Of a stretch of 64,000 nucleotides of DNA, positions 47,605 to 56,242 are shown piece after piece (position 1 is the stretch's first letter; the number at the start of each line of letters is the position of its first letter). The position numbers were made by a program, and so were the translations under genes. A model generated the notes under the pieces. The model ran no database searches and had not been told where the DNA came from. It worked only from the letters and a program-made list of their open reading frames with translations. Source of the DNA: Microbacterium sp. 8M (GTDB lineage: Bacteria > Actinomycetota > Actinomycetes > Actinomycetales > Microbacteriaceae); NCBI RefSeq assembly GCF_902506375.1, contig NZ_LR733284.1, positions 2,403,092 to 2,467,091 on the forward strand, read 5' to 3'.

Positions 47605-48039
47605 CTACTTCGCCAGCCGGATCGCCGCACGGATGGCGGCGCGGGCGTCCTTGCGGTGCCCCGCGGCGTCCTGCACGACGCCGAGCCGGTACTGGGCGCG
47701 CCAGTCCGCGGGCTCCGCGGCCGCCGCAGCGCCGTACTCGGCGAGCAGCCGGTCCGCATCCTCGGGCAGCAGGCGCCCGTTGGGCCGCAGCCGGTCGGGG
47801 GCAGCGGGCATGCCGCCCTCGGCGTCCAGCGTGCGCCCCAGCCGGTCGGCGGCGAGACCGAACTGCAGCTCGCGCACCAGTGCCCAAGCGCCGATCAGCG
47901 GCATCACCAGCAGTGCCACGCCCATCGTGACGCCCAGCACCTGGCCCGAGCCGAGCAGCACCACCGCGCGCCAGCCGACCAGCGCGATGTACAGCACGAG
48001 GAGCACGGCCATGACGGCGACGCCGATGCGGGATCCCAT
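47605..48039 (-). CDS. Membrane protein with TPR-like C-terminus, unknown function
   Basis: 144 residues: two membrane helices (7-27, 34-58), a linker, then a short helical repeat (DWRAQYRLGVVQDAAGHRKDARAAIRAAIRLAK) like a single tetratricopeptide unit. I do not recognise a named family. Single gene with a leaderless-type start. Confidence 0.7.
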   Translation of the reverse strand: MGSRIGVAVMAVLLVLYIALVGWRAVVLLGSGQVLGVTMGVALLVMPLIGAWALVRELQFGLAADRLGRTLDAEGGMPAAPDRLRPNGRLLPEDADRLLAEYGAAAAAEPADWRAQYRLGVVQDAAGHRKDARAAIRAAIRLAK

Positions 48040-48045
48040 CCCTCC

Positions 48046-48051
48046 ATCCTA
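48046..48051 (-). promoter_or_regulatory. Leaderless -10 of the 144-aa membrane protein gene
   Basis: Minus-strand TAGGAT, 6 nt before ATG 48039. Confidence 0.5.
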
Positions 48052-48177
48052 GGTCGGCGGGTTCGACGCAACCGGGTCGCTGCCGTCGACTCGGCGGGAC
48101 GGCACCCCGACAGCGCCCGAAAGACCGTGACAGCGCCGCGACAGCACGGCGAAAGCGGGTCGGCGGATGCTCGGAGC

Positions 48178-49188
48178 ATGACGAATCCCACCACCGACTG
48201 GGCCCTCGAGGCCGACGGACTCGTGAAGGTGTTCGGAACGAACCGCGCAGTCGACGGCGTCGACCTGCAGGTGCGCACCGGCGCCGTCTACGGCGTCCTC
48301 GGCCCCAACGGCGCCGGAAAGACCACGACCATCAACATGCTGGCGACGCTGCTGCGTCCGGACGGCGGCACGGGCCGCGTGTTCGGGCACGACGTCGTCC
48401 GCGAACCGCACATCGTGCGGCAGCTCATCGGCGTCACCGGGCAGTTCGCCTCTGTCGACGAGTCCCTGTCCGCCACGGAGAACCTCATGATCTTCGCCCG
48501 CCTCCTGGGGCTCAGCCGCAGCGAGGCGCGGGCGAAGTCCGCCGACCTCCTCGAGCGCTTCGGGCTGTCCGATGCGGCCCGCCGCCCGCTGAAGAACTTC
48601 TCGGGCGGGATGCGACGCCGCCTCGACCTCGCCGCCTCGCTGCTCGCGCAGCCGCCGCTGATCTTCCTGGACGAGCCCACCACGGGTCTCGACCCGCGCA
48701 CCCGGGGACAGATGTGGGACACGATCCGCGAGCTCGTGAACACAGGATCCACGGTGCTGCTCACCACCCAGTACCTGGATGAGGCCGATCAGCTCGCCGA
48801 CCGGATCGCCGTGATCGACCGCGGCAAGGTCGTCGCGGAGGGCACCCCCGACGACCTCAAGGCATCGGTCGGCACCTCCTCGCTGCAGCTGCGGGTGCGC
48901 GACGCCGGCGACACGGCCGATGCGCTGAAGGCCATCGAGCAGACCCTCGGCGTCCGCGGGGTCCTGTCCCCCGAGGCTTCCCGGATCACCGCCCCCATGG
49001 CGGATCCGGACCGCGTCGCCGAACTGCTGATCATGTTCCGCGAAGCCGGCATCTCGCTCGCCGAGATGAGCGTGCAGAAGCCCACCCTCGACGAGGTGTT
49101 CCTCACGATCACCGGCCACCCGGCCGAGGAGGACGCCGCCGACGCCTCCCCCCACACGCCCGCAGCCACCCAGGAGGTCCGCGCATGA
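48178..49188 (+). CDS. DrrA-type ABC exporter ATPase
   Basis: 336 residues. Walker A GPNGAGKTTTINML, signature NFSGGMRRRLDLAASL, Walker B PLIFLDEPTTGLDPRTR, and the DrrA-like C-terminal domain (ADPDRVAELLIMFREAGISLAEMSVQKPTLDEVFLTITG). It drives efflux of a drug-like compound or lipid with the permease encoded next (ATGA overlap). Confidence 0.92.
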   Translation: MTNPTTDWALEADGLVKVFGTNRAVDGVDLQVRTGAVYGVLGPNGAGKTTTINMLATLLRPDGGTGRVFGHDVVREPHIVRQLIGVTGQFASVDESLSATENLMIFARLLGLSRSEARAKSADLLERFGLSDAARRPLKNFSGGMRRRLDLAASLLAQPPLIFLDEPTTGLDPRTRGQMWDTIRELVNTGSTVLLTTQYLDEADQLADRIAVIDRGKVVAEGTPDDLKASVGTSSLQLRVRDAGDTADALKAIEQTLGVRGVLSPEASRITAPMADPDRVAELLIMFREAGISLAEMSVQKPTLDEVFLTITGHPAEEDAADASPHTPAATQEVRA

Positions 49189-50015
49189 CCGTTCTCTCCC
49201 CCGTCGCCGGCCGCATCGTGCCGGCGTCCGAGCGCCGGCTGAGCCCGCGCGCCAGCCTGTCGCTGACCCTCCGCAACACCGTCACCATGGCGGCGCGCGG
49301 CCTCATCAAGATCCGGCGGACGCCCGAGCAGCTCGTCGATGTGACGGTGCAGCCGATCCTGTTCACCCTGATGTTCACGTACATCTTCGGCGGAGCGATC
49401 TCGGGCAACGTCACGAACTACCTCCCGGTGATCATCCCCGGCATCCTCGTGCAGACCGTCATCACGACCTCGGTCGTCACCGGGGTGCAGCTGCGCGAAG
49501 ACATGGACAAGGGCGTGTTCGATCGGTTCCGCTCGCTGCCGATCGCGCGCATCGCCCCGCTGTCCGGGGCGCTGCTCGCCGACACCATCCGCTACGGGAT
49601 CGCGACCGTGCTCACCTTCGCGATGGGCTTCGTCATGGGCTTCCGCCCCGCAGGCGGCCTCGGTGCCGTGATCGGCGCGGGGCTGCTGGTGATCGTGTGC
49701 TCCTGGGCGATCAGCTGGATCTTCGCCTTCGCGGGCGTCATCGCCCGCACCGCGTCGAGCGTGCAGGGCATCTCGATGATGATCCTGTTCCCGCTCACGT
49801 TCCTGTCCAACGCCTTCGTCCCCGTCGACACGATGCCTGGCTGGCTGCAGTGGTTCGTGAACGTCAACCCGGTCTCGCACCTGGTCACCGCCGTCCGCGA
49901 CCTCGTCAACACCGGTGCGTTCGGCGTGGACGCCTGGGTGTCGCTGCTCGGCGCGGCCGTGATCGTGGCGGTCTTCGCCCCGCTCACCGTGCGAGCGTAC
50001 ATGCGCAAGGCGTGA
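49185..50015 (+). CDS. DrrB-type ABC exporter permease
   Basis: 276 residues, six membrane helices of the ABC-2 type: PEQLVDVTVQPILFTLMFTYIFGGAISG, PGILVQTVITTSVVTGVQLREDMDKGVFDRFRSLPI, and FPLTFLSNAFVPVDTMPGWLQ. Pairs with the upstream ATPase. Followed by a bidirectional terminator and the convergent SARP regulator, whose link to this exporter is unknown. Confidence 0.92.
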   Translation: MTVLSPVAGRIVPASERRLSPRASLSLTLRNTVTMAARGLIKIRRTPEQLVDVTVQPILFTLMFTYIFGGAISGNVTNYLPVIIPGILVQTVITTSVVTGVQLREDMDKGVFDRFRSLPIARIAPLSGALLADTIRYGIATVLTFAMGFVMGFRPAGGLGAVIGAGLLVIVCSWAISWIFAFAGVIARTASSVQGISMMILFPLTFLSNAFVPVDTMPGWLQWFVNVNPVSHLVTAVRDLVNTGAFGVDAWVSLLGAAVIVAVFAPLTVRAYMRKA

Positions 50016-50031
50016 CGGACGTCGCCCCCGA

Positions 50032-50064
50032 TCGGCCCCTGGATCCGCCGGATTCAGGGGCCGA
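50032..50064. terminator. Bidirectional terminator between drrB and the SARP gene
   Basis: Perfect 10-bp stem TCGGCCCCTG / CAGGGGCCGA, 13-nt loop. The right arm overlaps the stop codon of the minus-strand regulator. Confidence 0.65.
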
Positions 50065-53000
50065 CGCGTGCACCGAGAACCGCGAGTCCGCGCACCACGC
50101 GCTCTGCGGGTTCGAGCGTTGCGGCGGCGGCACGGGCATGCGCCAGCGCGTCGGCTCCCGCGAGGCGCTCCGCATCGGCGAGGTGCGCGCCGAGGTCAAG
50201 GCTCGGCATGTTCTGCCGCCCGCCGAGCACCTCGGCCAACGCGATCGCCTCGGCCCCGCGGTCCACGAGCCCAGGACGGCGCACAGCCCAGGCCGACCAG
50301 CCCAGCAGGGCGGTGCCGAGCACCGGCCGGTCCACGCCCTCCCGCCGCAGCCGGCACGCGGCGATCGTGCGAGTGCGCAGCCGTCGTTCCCAGACGAGGA
50401 GTTCGGACTCCGCAACCCCGAGAGATCTCGCCGCGACGGAGACGTACCCCGCCAGCGCCATCAGATACCACGGAGAGCGCCGGTGCGCCGGATCCGCGAA
50501 GGCCGCCATCGCACGCGCGAAGGCATCGGCGGCGTTCGCCGTCCTCCCGTCCAGGAGCTCGGCCTCGGCGAGGCCGTAGAGCCCGATCGACGCGAGCTCG
50601 ACCCCGTCCTGGCTGAGGCCCCCCTCTTGGATGAGCCGCGTGAACAGGGCCCGCGCCTCGCCGCTGCGCCCCAGGCACAGCAGCACGCCTCCGCGCACCC
50701 ATTCCTGATGGTTGATCTGGTCCTGGGCGTCGAACTCCTCGAAGACCGCGGTCGCACGCTCCATCCACGTCATCGCCTCGAGGGGGCGAGCCGACTGCGC
50801 GGCGAGTTGCGCCGCGAGATCCGCCGCCATCCCCTCGGCCCAGCGCTCGCCGAGACCTCGCGCGCGCTGCCACGCTCGGCGGGCTGCCTCCATCGCGACC
50901 TCGGCCTCGCCGTCGTTCTCGGCACGATGCGAGAGCAGCACGTCCGCCGTGAGCAGGGCCCACGGATCCGACTCTTCCGGCTCTGCGGAGACCGATCCCA
51001 TCGGCCCTCCGCGTCCCACGGTGAGCAGCGCGTCGGCGACGAGCGCCCAGGCCGGGGCGACCGCGTCACCCGCCGCCGCCAGCGCGCGCGCCGTGAACGC
51101 GAGGCCGCGTGCGGAGCGCGGATCTCCGCTGATCATGCTGCCCAGGGAGGCCATGACGAGAGCCATGACACGCAGATCGGGTTCGATATCACCTGACGGC
51201 ACCGCATCCGCCACGTCGATCATGGGGCCGGCATAGCCGATGAACTCCGTGAACGAGCCTCGGATGAACCAGGACTGCCCGAGCACCGTGAACAGGCGCA
51301 CCGCGTCGGCGCCCCGGCCGGCCGAGATCAGATGGCGCAGCACGTGGACGAGGTTGTCGTGCTCTCGCGTGATCGCGCGATGCGCCTGGGCGGTCAGCCC
51401 CGACGGCAGGACGCGCGCCCTGGCGCCGTGCTCCTCGGCGAACGAGAGCGCCCAGGCGACGACCGCCTCCCATGCGCGGTCCTCCGCGTCCGCATCGACG
51501 AGCCTGTCCCGACCGAACTCGCGCACGGTCTCGAGCATGCGGAAACGCACCGCCTGATCGGCGCCGTCGTCGATCACGTTCAGGAGCGAGTGCGAGACGA
51601 GGCGTTCGAGCACGTCGTCCGCCGGTGCCGTCAGCACCGCCTCGGCGGTCTCCTCGGAGAAGCCGCCGGGAAGCACGGAGAGCATCGCGAGCGCATGCTG
51701 AGCCTCTGCGTCGAGCAGATCCCAGCTCCACTCGATCACCGCCTCGAGGGTGCGATGCCGCTCCGGAGCCGAACGGTCTCCCGTGGTGAGCAGGGCGAAC
51801 CGGTTCTCCAGGCGGCGCTCGATCTGCTCGGGCGTCATCGTGCGCACCCGCGCGGCGGCGAGCTCGATCGCGAGCGGGAGTCCGTCCAGCCGTGCGCACA
51901 GGCGCGCGACGACCTCGAGCTCCAGCGTCGCCGACGGCCGCGCCGCGCGGGCGCGGTCGAGGAACAGCCGCACGGCGGGCGCCGCATCGGTCACCGCGAT
52001 CTCCAGCGGCTCCAGCGGGAGCACGCGCTCCGCCCCGATGGCCAAAGGCGCGCGACTCGTGGTGAGGATCCGCAGCGACGGCACCGCAGCGAGCAGATCG
52101 GATGACCACCATGCCACGGCGTCGATCACCTGCTCGCAGTTGTCCAGCACGAGCATCGTCTCGCGGTCGCCGAGCGCGGCGACGATGCGGGCGCCGAGGT
52201 CGGGACGCGGACGCTGCTCGGCGAGCCTGCCGCCGGGCGCATTCTCGCTGATGCCGAGCGCGGCCGCGATCGCCACAGGAACGCCCGCGCCGTCGCGCAC
52301 GCCGGCCAAGGGCACGACGACGACGGAATGCGCATCCGACTCGAGCGCCAGGGCCTGCGCGAGCCGGGTCTTGCCGAGGCCCCCGGCGCCCAGGATCGTC
52401 ACCACGCGGGCTTCGCGGAGCAGAGCACGGGCGCGTGCGAGCGCGTCGTCACGGCCGATGAGCTCGTTCGGGGCCGCCTGCACGCCGATGCGCACGCGCG
52501 GACCGCCGTCGCTGCTGCGCAGCAGCCGCGCGTTGAGCTCGGTGATCGCCGGTCCCGGCGAGGCGCCCAGGGCGTCGGCCAGGGCGGTGCGCAAGGCGGC
52601 GAAGACCGCGAGCGCCTCTGCGGAGCGTCCGTCGGCCGCGAGCGCCGACATCAGCGCCGCCTGAGCCGTCTCGTCGAGGGGACGCGCGGAGGCGAGCTCC
52701 CGGAGAATGCCGATGCCCTCCGCCGCGCTCCCCGTGCGCACGAGCTCCGTGGCGAGGCAGCCCCGCAGGGCGTCGTGCAGAGTTCCGGCCTCCGCGGCGA
52801 GATCCGCGCCGACCGGCGATCCGCCGAGGTCGGCGCCGGGCTCGCCGCGCCACAGTCCGATCGCCTCGCGCAGCAACCGGATCCGCTCCGGGTCGCCCTG
52901 CGGAAGCGCCTCGGCGAGCGACTGCAGCCGACGGGCGGTGTGCAGATCGGTGTCTTCGGTGCCGAGCGCGTACCCGCCCGGTCCGCTCGCGATCGCGTCG

Positions 53001-53221
53001 GCCCCCGCGGTCGCCCTGGCCCGGGAGACCAGGGTCTGCAGGGCCGCCCGCGGATTCTGCGGCTGCTCCTCGCCCCACACGTCGTCCGCGAGCGCCGCGA
53101 CGGAACGCGTGGTCCCCGTACCCGCGAGCACGAGCGCCGCGAGCATCGCCCGCATCGGAGTCCCGCCGGCGTCGCGATCCGCGATCCGCACCGGTCCGAG
53201 CACGCCGATGCGCGTCGTCAT
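50054..53221 (-). CDS. SARP/AfsR-like regulator with BTAD, NB-ARC and TPR regions
   Basis: 1055 residues. An OmpR-like DNA-binding start with a BTAD domain (1 to about 240), an NB-ARC ATPase (P-loop LGAGGLGKTRLAQAL near 275-289, LVLDNCEQVIDA, TTSRAPLAI, GLPLAIELAAARVRTM), and a long TPR-like C-terminal half. Such proteins switch on secondary metabolism or stress genes. The start at 53221 overlaps the dapB stop (ATGA), so it is translated from the dapB message. The DNA-binding part is short (TRIGVLGPVRI, then MRAMLAALVLAG), so a trimmed winged helix is possible. Confidence 0.87.
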   Translation of the reverse strand: MTTRIGVLGPVRIADRDAGGTPMRAMLAALVLAGTGTTRSVAALADDVWGEEQPQNPRAALQTLVSRARATAGADAIASGPGGYALGTEDTDLHTARRLQSLAEALPQGDPERIRLLREAIGLWRGEPGADLGGSPVGADLAAEAGTLHDALRGCLATELVRTGSAAEGIGILRELASARPLDETAQAALMSALAADGRSAEALAVFAALRTALADALGASPGPAITELNARLLRSSDGGPRVRIGVQAAPNELIGRDDALARARALLREARVVTILGAGGLGKTRLAQALALESDAHSVVVVPLAGVRDGAGVPVAIAAALGISENAPGGRLAEQRPRPDLGARIVAALGDRETMLVLDNCEQVIDAVAWWSSDLLAAVPSLRILTTSRAPLAIGAERVLPLEPLEIAVTDAAPAVRLFLDRARAARPSATLELEVVARLCARLDGLPLAIELAAARVRTMTPEQIERRLENRFALLTTGDRSAPERHRTLEAVIEWSWDLLDAEAQHALAMLSVLPGGFSEETAEAVLTAPADDVLERLVSHSLLNVIDDGADQAVRFRMLETVREFGRDRLVDADAEDRAWEAVVAWALSFAEEHGARARVLPSGLTAQAHRAITREHDNLVHVLRHLISAGRGADAVRLFTVLGQSWFIRGSFTEFIGYAGPMIDVADAVPSGDIEPDLRVMALVMASLGSMISGDPRSARGLAFTARALAAAGDAVAPAWALVADALLTVGRGGPMGSVSAEPEESDPWALLTADVLLSHRAENDGEAEVAMEAARRAWQRARGLGERWAEGMAADLAAQLAAQSARPLEAMTWMERATAVFEEFDAQDQINHQEWVRGGVLLCLGRSGEARALFTRLIQEGGLSQDGVELASIGLYGLAEAELLDGRTANAADAFARAMAAFADPAHRRSPWYLMALAGYVSVAARSLGVAESELLVWERRLRTRTIAACRLRREGVDRPVLGTALLGWSAWAVRRPGLVDRGAEAIALAEVLGGRQNMPSLDLGAHLADAERLAGADALAHARAAAATLEPAERVVRGLAVLGARVGP

Positions 53222-53964
53222 GCGCGCGGCCGGATCCCCAGGTCGATGACGTTCTCGAGGCCCACGACGACGCCACGGAGGTCGCGCGCATACGGCAGCG
53301 CGAGGCGGATCCCCGGGGCGTAAGCTGCAGCGGACTGCACGGTGTCGTGCACGATCGAGAGCGACTCGCCCGGTCCGGACAGGATGACCTCCTGCTTGGC
53401 GATCACACCGGGGCGGCGCAGCGAGTGCACCGGCACACCGGACACCTGCTGACCGCGGGCACGCTGGTCGACGTGGGGCGCATCGACGGGACCCTGCTCC
53501 GCGCGGGCGGCGGCGATGAGCTCTGCGGTGCGCACCGCGGTGCCGCTGGGAGAGTCGATCTTGGTGTGCTGGTGCGCCTCGATGATCTCCACGGAGCGGA
53601 AGAACGGCGCAGCCAAGGTGGCCAGGGCCGTGCCCAGGACGGATCCGATCGAGAAGTTGGGAACGAACAGCGCGCCGATGCCGGCCTCGTCGATGACCGG
53701 TCGCATCTGGGCGATCCGCGCCGCCGACCATCCGGAGGTGCCGACGAGGACGTTGATGCCCCGATCCGCGGCGGCGCGCACGATCTCCACGCTCGAGGCC
53801 GGCGTGGTCGCGTCGACCACGAGGTCGGCGCCGTCGAGCTCGTCCATCGTGCTCGCGGAACCCAGCACCGCGCCGAGCTCGAAGCCGTCGAGGTGCGCGA
53901 TCACGTCGCCGATGATGGAGCCGAGCTTGCCGGAGGCGCCCACCAGGGCAACGCGCGTCGTCAT
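53218..53964 (-). CDS. dapB: 4-hydroxy-tetrahydrodipicolinate reductase
   Basis: 248 residues: VALVGASGKLGSIIGDVI at the N-terminus (NAD(P)H site), LVVDATTPASS, LVGTSGWS, and IIEAHQHTKIDSPSGTA at the catalytic centre. Second step of the DAP pathway. Leaderless-type promoter; its stop overlaps the SARP regulator start. Confidence 0.96.
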   Translation of the reverse strand: MTTRVALVGASGKLGSIIGDVIAHLDGFELGAVLGSASTMDELDGADLVVDATTPASSVEIVRAAADRGINVLVGTSGWSAARIAQMRPVIDEAGIGALFVPNFSIGSVLGTALATLAAPFFRSVEIIEAHQHTKIDSPSGTAVRTAELIAAARAEQGPVDAPHVDQRARGQQVSGVPVHSLRRPGVIAKQEVILSGPGESLSIVHDTVQSAAAYAPGIRLALPYARDLRGVVVGLENVIDLGIRPRA

Positions 53965-53970
53965 GCCCTC

Positions 53971-53976
53971 AGTCTA
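53971..53976 (-). promoter_or_regulatory. Leaderless -10 of dapB
   Basis: Minus-strand TAGACT, 6 nt before ATG 53964. Confidence 0.6.
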
Positions 53977-54036
53977 TTCAGGCGGTCGGACGTGCCGGTC
54001 CCGCGCGGCAAGGGGCCGGACCGGCGCTCGGGGGAA

Positions 54037-54042
54037 TAGCGT
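54037..54042 (+). promoter_or_regulatory. Leaderless -10 of the GNAT gene at 54049
   Basis: TAGCGT, then CGGAGC and ATG, spacing 6 nt; 60 bp from the divergent dapB -10. Confidence 0.6.
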
Positions 54043-54048
54043 CGGAGC

Positions 54049-54519
54049 ATGCCCACGTTCCGCATCGCCTCCCCCGAGGCCGCCGACGCCCACGCCGTGC
54101 TGGTCGAGTACTTCACGCTGCGCGCCGCGGAGTTCCCCGGCGGGACCTACTCCCCCACGTACCCGACCGCCGCCGCCTTCCAGGACCCCGACGGCGTCTT
54201 CCTGCTGCTCGAGGACGACGGCGCGATCGTCGGGTGCGGAGGCGTCCGCCGCGTCGCGATGCCGGACGGGGAAGCCGACGTGTTCGAGATCAAGCACGTG
54301 TTCTTGCGTCCCGAGACGCGCGGACGCGGCTGGGGCCGGCTGCTGCTGGACGAGCTGGAGCGCCGCGCCCGCGACCTCGGCGCCCGCGCGCTCGTGCTCG
54401 ACACTCATCACACCCTCGAGGCGGCGGGCCACCTGTATCGCAAGAGCGGCTTCACCGAGATCCCGCGCTACAACGCCAACCCCAACGCTTCTGTTTGGTT
54501 ACGTAAGGAACTCCCATGA
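54049..54519 (+). CDS. GNAT family N-acetyltransferase
   Basis: 156 residues: IVGCGGVRRVAMPDGEADVF, EIKHVFLRPETRGRGWGRLLLDELERRA (acetyl-CoA loop RGRGWG) and DTHHTLEAAGHLYRKSGF. Substrate unknown. Its stop overlaps the next gene (ATGA), coupling it to an unknown protein. Confidence 0.87.
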   Translation: MPTFRIASPEAADAHAVLVEYFTLRAAEFPGGTYSPTYPTAAAFQDPDGVFLLLEDDGAIVGCGGVRRVAMPDGEADVFEIKHVFLRPETRGRGWGRLLLDELERRARDLGARALVLDTHHTLEAAGHLYRKSGFTEIPRYNANPNASVWLRKELP

Positions 54520-54911
54520 CGGATGGCACCCGTCTGGTTCAGCAACGTATGCGGAACCGTTTGATGGATTACCTCGAACTCGCCGGGTCGTTCGACGCGC
54601 AGCGGACCTACGACTCACACCACGTGGTCAACGTCGCCCATGAGGTGATCAACCAATGGGAAGACTGCGTTCCCGACGCGCTGTGGGAAGTCGAGTCGAA
54701 CAAGACCGTCTACAGTTCGGACGAGATCGATGCGCTGAAGCAGTTCCACCGCACCTGGGCACATGCAGCCAGCGCCGTTCCGGATGGCTACCCCGACCTG
54801 GCCGACGTGCATGCCCTGCCCGAATGGTCAGAGTTACGAGTTGAGGCGCAACGAGCCTTGGCAACGTTCCTCATACGGGGCAGGTTGCCCGAGGATCACG
54901 CGATCTCATGA
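54516..54911 (+). CDS. Unknown protein coupled to the GNAT gene
   Basis: 131 residues, no signal peptide or membrane helix, mostly helical with MRNRLMDYLELAGSFDAQRT and HHVVNVAHEVINQWEDCVPDALW. Its GC content and codon use (TTA, AAC, CAA, many ATN) are visibly lower-GC than its neighbours, suggesting recent acquisition. I do not recognise the family. Confidence 0.7.
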   Translation: MTDGTRLVQQRMRNRLMDYLELAGSFDAQRTYDSHHVVNVAHEVINQWEDCVPDALWEVESNKTVYSSDEIDALKQFHRTWAHAASAVPDGYPDLADVHALPEWSELRVEAQRALATFLIRGRLPEDHAIS

Positions 54912-54969
54912 GCAAGAACAACGACATCCCGAACGCAACCCGGTGGTACCGGAAGGAGACGAGCCAGGC

Positions 54970-55404
54970 ATGAGGCTCTGGTCGATGCACCCGCGCTACT
55001 ACGACCGGCAGGCGCTGACGGCATGCTGGCGGGAAGGGCTGCTCGCGCAGGCGGTGATCGCTGATCCCCGGCGACGCGGCTACGCGCACCACCCGCAGCT
55101 GCAGCGGTTCCGTGCGGTACCGGATCCGCTCGCCGCGATCGGCGACTATCTGTCCGCGGTCGTGGACGAGGCGGACGCGCGCGGCTACCGGTTCGCGCGG
55201 GAGAAGGTCCTGCGCACCGGTCCCGTCGAGCGGATCCCGGTGGCCCGCGGTCAGCTCGAGTACGAGTGGGGGCATCTGCTCCGCAAGCTGGAGGTGCGCA
55301 CGCCGGCGGCCTGGGAGCACTGGCGCGGCGTGCCGCTGCCCGATCCGCATCCGCTGTTCGTCGTGGTGGACGGGCCGATCGCCGACTGGGAGCGCGTCAG
55401 CTGA
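54970..55404 (+). CDS. Pyrimidine-dimer DNA glycosylase-like protein
   Basis: 144 residues of the Pyr_excise type: MRLWSMHPRYYDRQALTACWREGLLAQAVI, GYAHHPQLQRFRAVPDPLAAIGDYL, QLEYEWGHLLRKLEVR. T4 endonuclease V relatives share the early RLW/H-Y and the K/R-rich pattern, but many bacterial members are of unproven activity. AAGGAG lies 9 nt upstream of ATG 54970. Confidence 0.8.
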   Translation: MRLWSMHPRYYDRQALTACWREGLLAQAVIADPRRRGYAHHPQLQRFRAVPDPLAAIGDYLSAVVDEADARGYRFAREKVLRTGPVERIPVARGQLEYEWGHLLRKLEVRTPAAWEHWRGVPLPDPHPLFVVVDGPIADWERVS

Positions 55405-55453
55405 TCCGGGCCGGCACGCACGTCGTCTCTCCATCGCGACGATGAGCACGCGA

Positions 55454-55502
55454 TGTGACGATCTGCACGCGCATAGGTCGATCTCGTGTGCTGATCGTCA
55501 CA
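55454..55502. repeat. Imperfect palindrome in a convergent gap
   Basis: TGTGACGATCTGCACGCG and CGTGTGCTGATCGTCACA pair at 16 of 18 positions around a 13-nt centre, between the glycosylase-like gene and the phosphatase gene. It may be a bidirectional terminator. Confidence 0.55.
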
Positions 55503-55558
55503 GGGTGCGCGGATCGTCGCCGCGCCCGGGCGGAGGTCGGAGCGCGTCGGGTGAGAGG

Positions 55559-56161
55559 TCAGACCGCGAGCGGATCCGGCAGGCCGGTGCGCAGCTCGAC
55601 CGGCAAGTGGCTCAGGTCGTTGTGCGCCAGCAGGCTCCACGGGCGCCCCTGCTTCTGCGCGATCACGGTGAGGCCGCAGTTGGCCTGATTCAGGGTCATC
55701 CAGCGCCACTCCGGCGCTTCCAGCACCTCGCGCACGAACCAGCCGATCACGAAGTTGTGCGTGATGAGCACCTCGTGCACGTCGCCCGGCTTGCGCACCA
55801 GGAACTCATTGACGGCGTCGGCCATCTGCGCCCGTCCCGCCTCGATCTCCGCCTCGGTGACGGATCCGAAGAACGGCTCGAAGGCGGCGGGGGTCTCCTC
55901 GGTCATGCCCGTGGGCACGCAGTCGAAGAGCAGGGCGGACGGCTCCGCCTCGACCGAGGGGATCCGCTCCGAGATGGCACGGGCGGTCTCCGCCGCACGC
56001 AGCAGCGGCGAGTGCCAGATGGCGTCGAGCGGCAGCCCCGACAATCGGGCGGCGATGAGCTCGGCCTGGCGCCTGCCTCGAGGCGAGAGAGGTCCGTCGG
56101 TGAGGCCGTGCTCCGCGTCCTGATGTTCGCCGTGCCGGACCAGATAGATGTAATGGGTCAC
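55559..56161 (-). CDS. Histidine phosphatase superfamily protein
   Basis: 200 residues with the RHG motif YLVRHGEHQDAEHGLTD, second phosphohistidine-site residues IWHSPLLRAAETAR, and the C-terminal catalytic His in VLITHNFVIGWFV. Broad-specificity or phosphoglycerate-mutase-like phosphatase; substrate unknown. GTG start at 56161. Confidence 0.85.
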   Translation of the reverse strand: MTHYIYLVRHGEHQDAEHGLTDGPLSPRGRRQAELIAARLSGLPLDAIWHSPLLRAAETARAISERIPSVEAEPSALLFDCVPTGMTEETPAAFEPFFGSVTEAEIEAGRAQMADAVNEFLVRKPGDVHEVLITHNFVIGWFVREVLEAPEWRWMTLNQANCGLTVIAQKQGRPWSLLAHNDLSHLPVELRTGLPDPLAV

Positions 56162-56203
56162 AACCGCTCGCCTCGTCTCCGACTCCGTGGTCGGGGTGCC
56201 TCC

Positions 56204-56209
56204 AGCCTA
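56204..56209 (-). promoter_or_regulatory. Putative -10 of the histidine phosphatase gene
   Basis: Minus-strand TAGGCT, 42 nt before GTG 56161. Confidence 0.4.
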
Positions 56210-56242
56210 TGTCACAGATCGGACACGGCGATCGCCGCCGGG

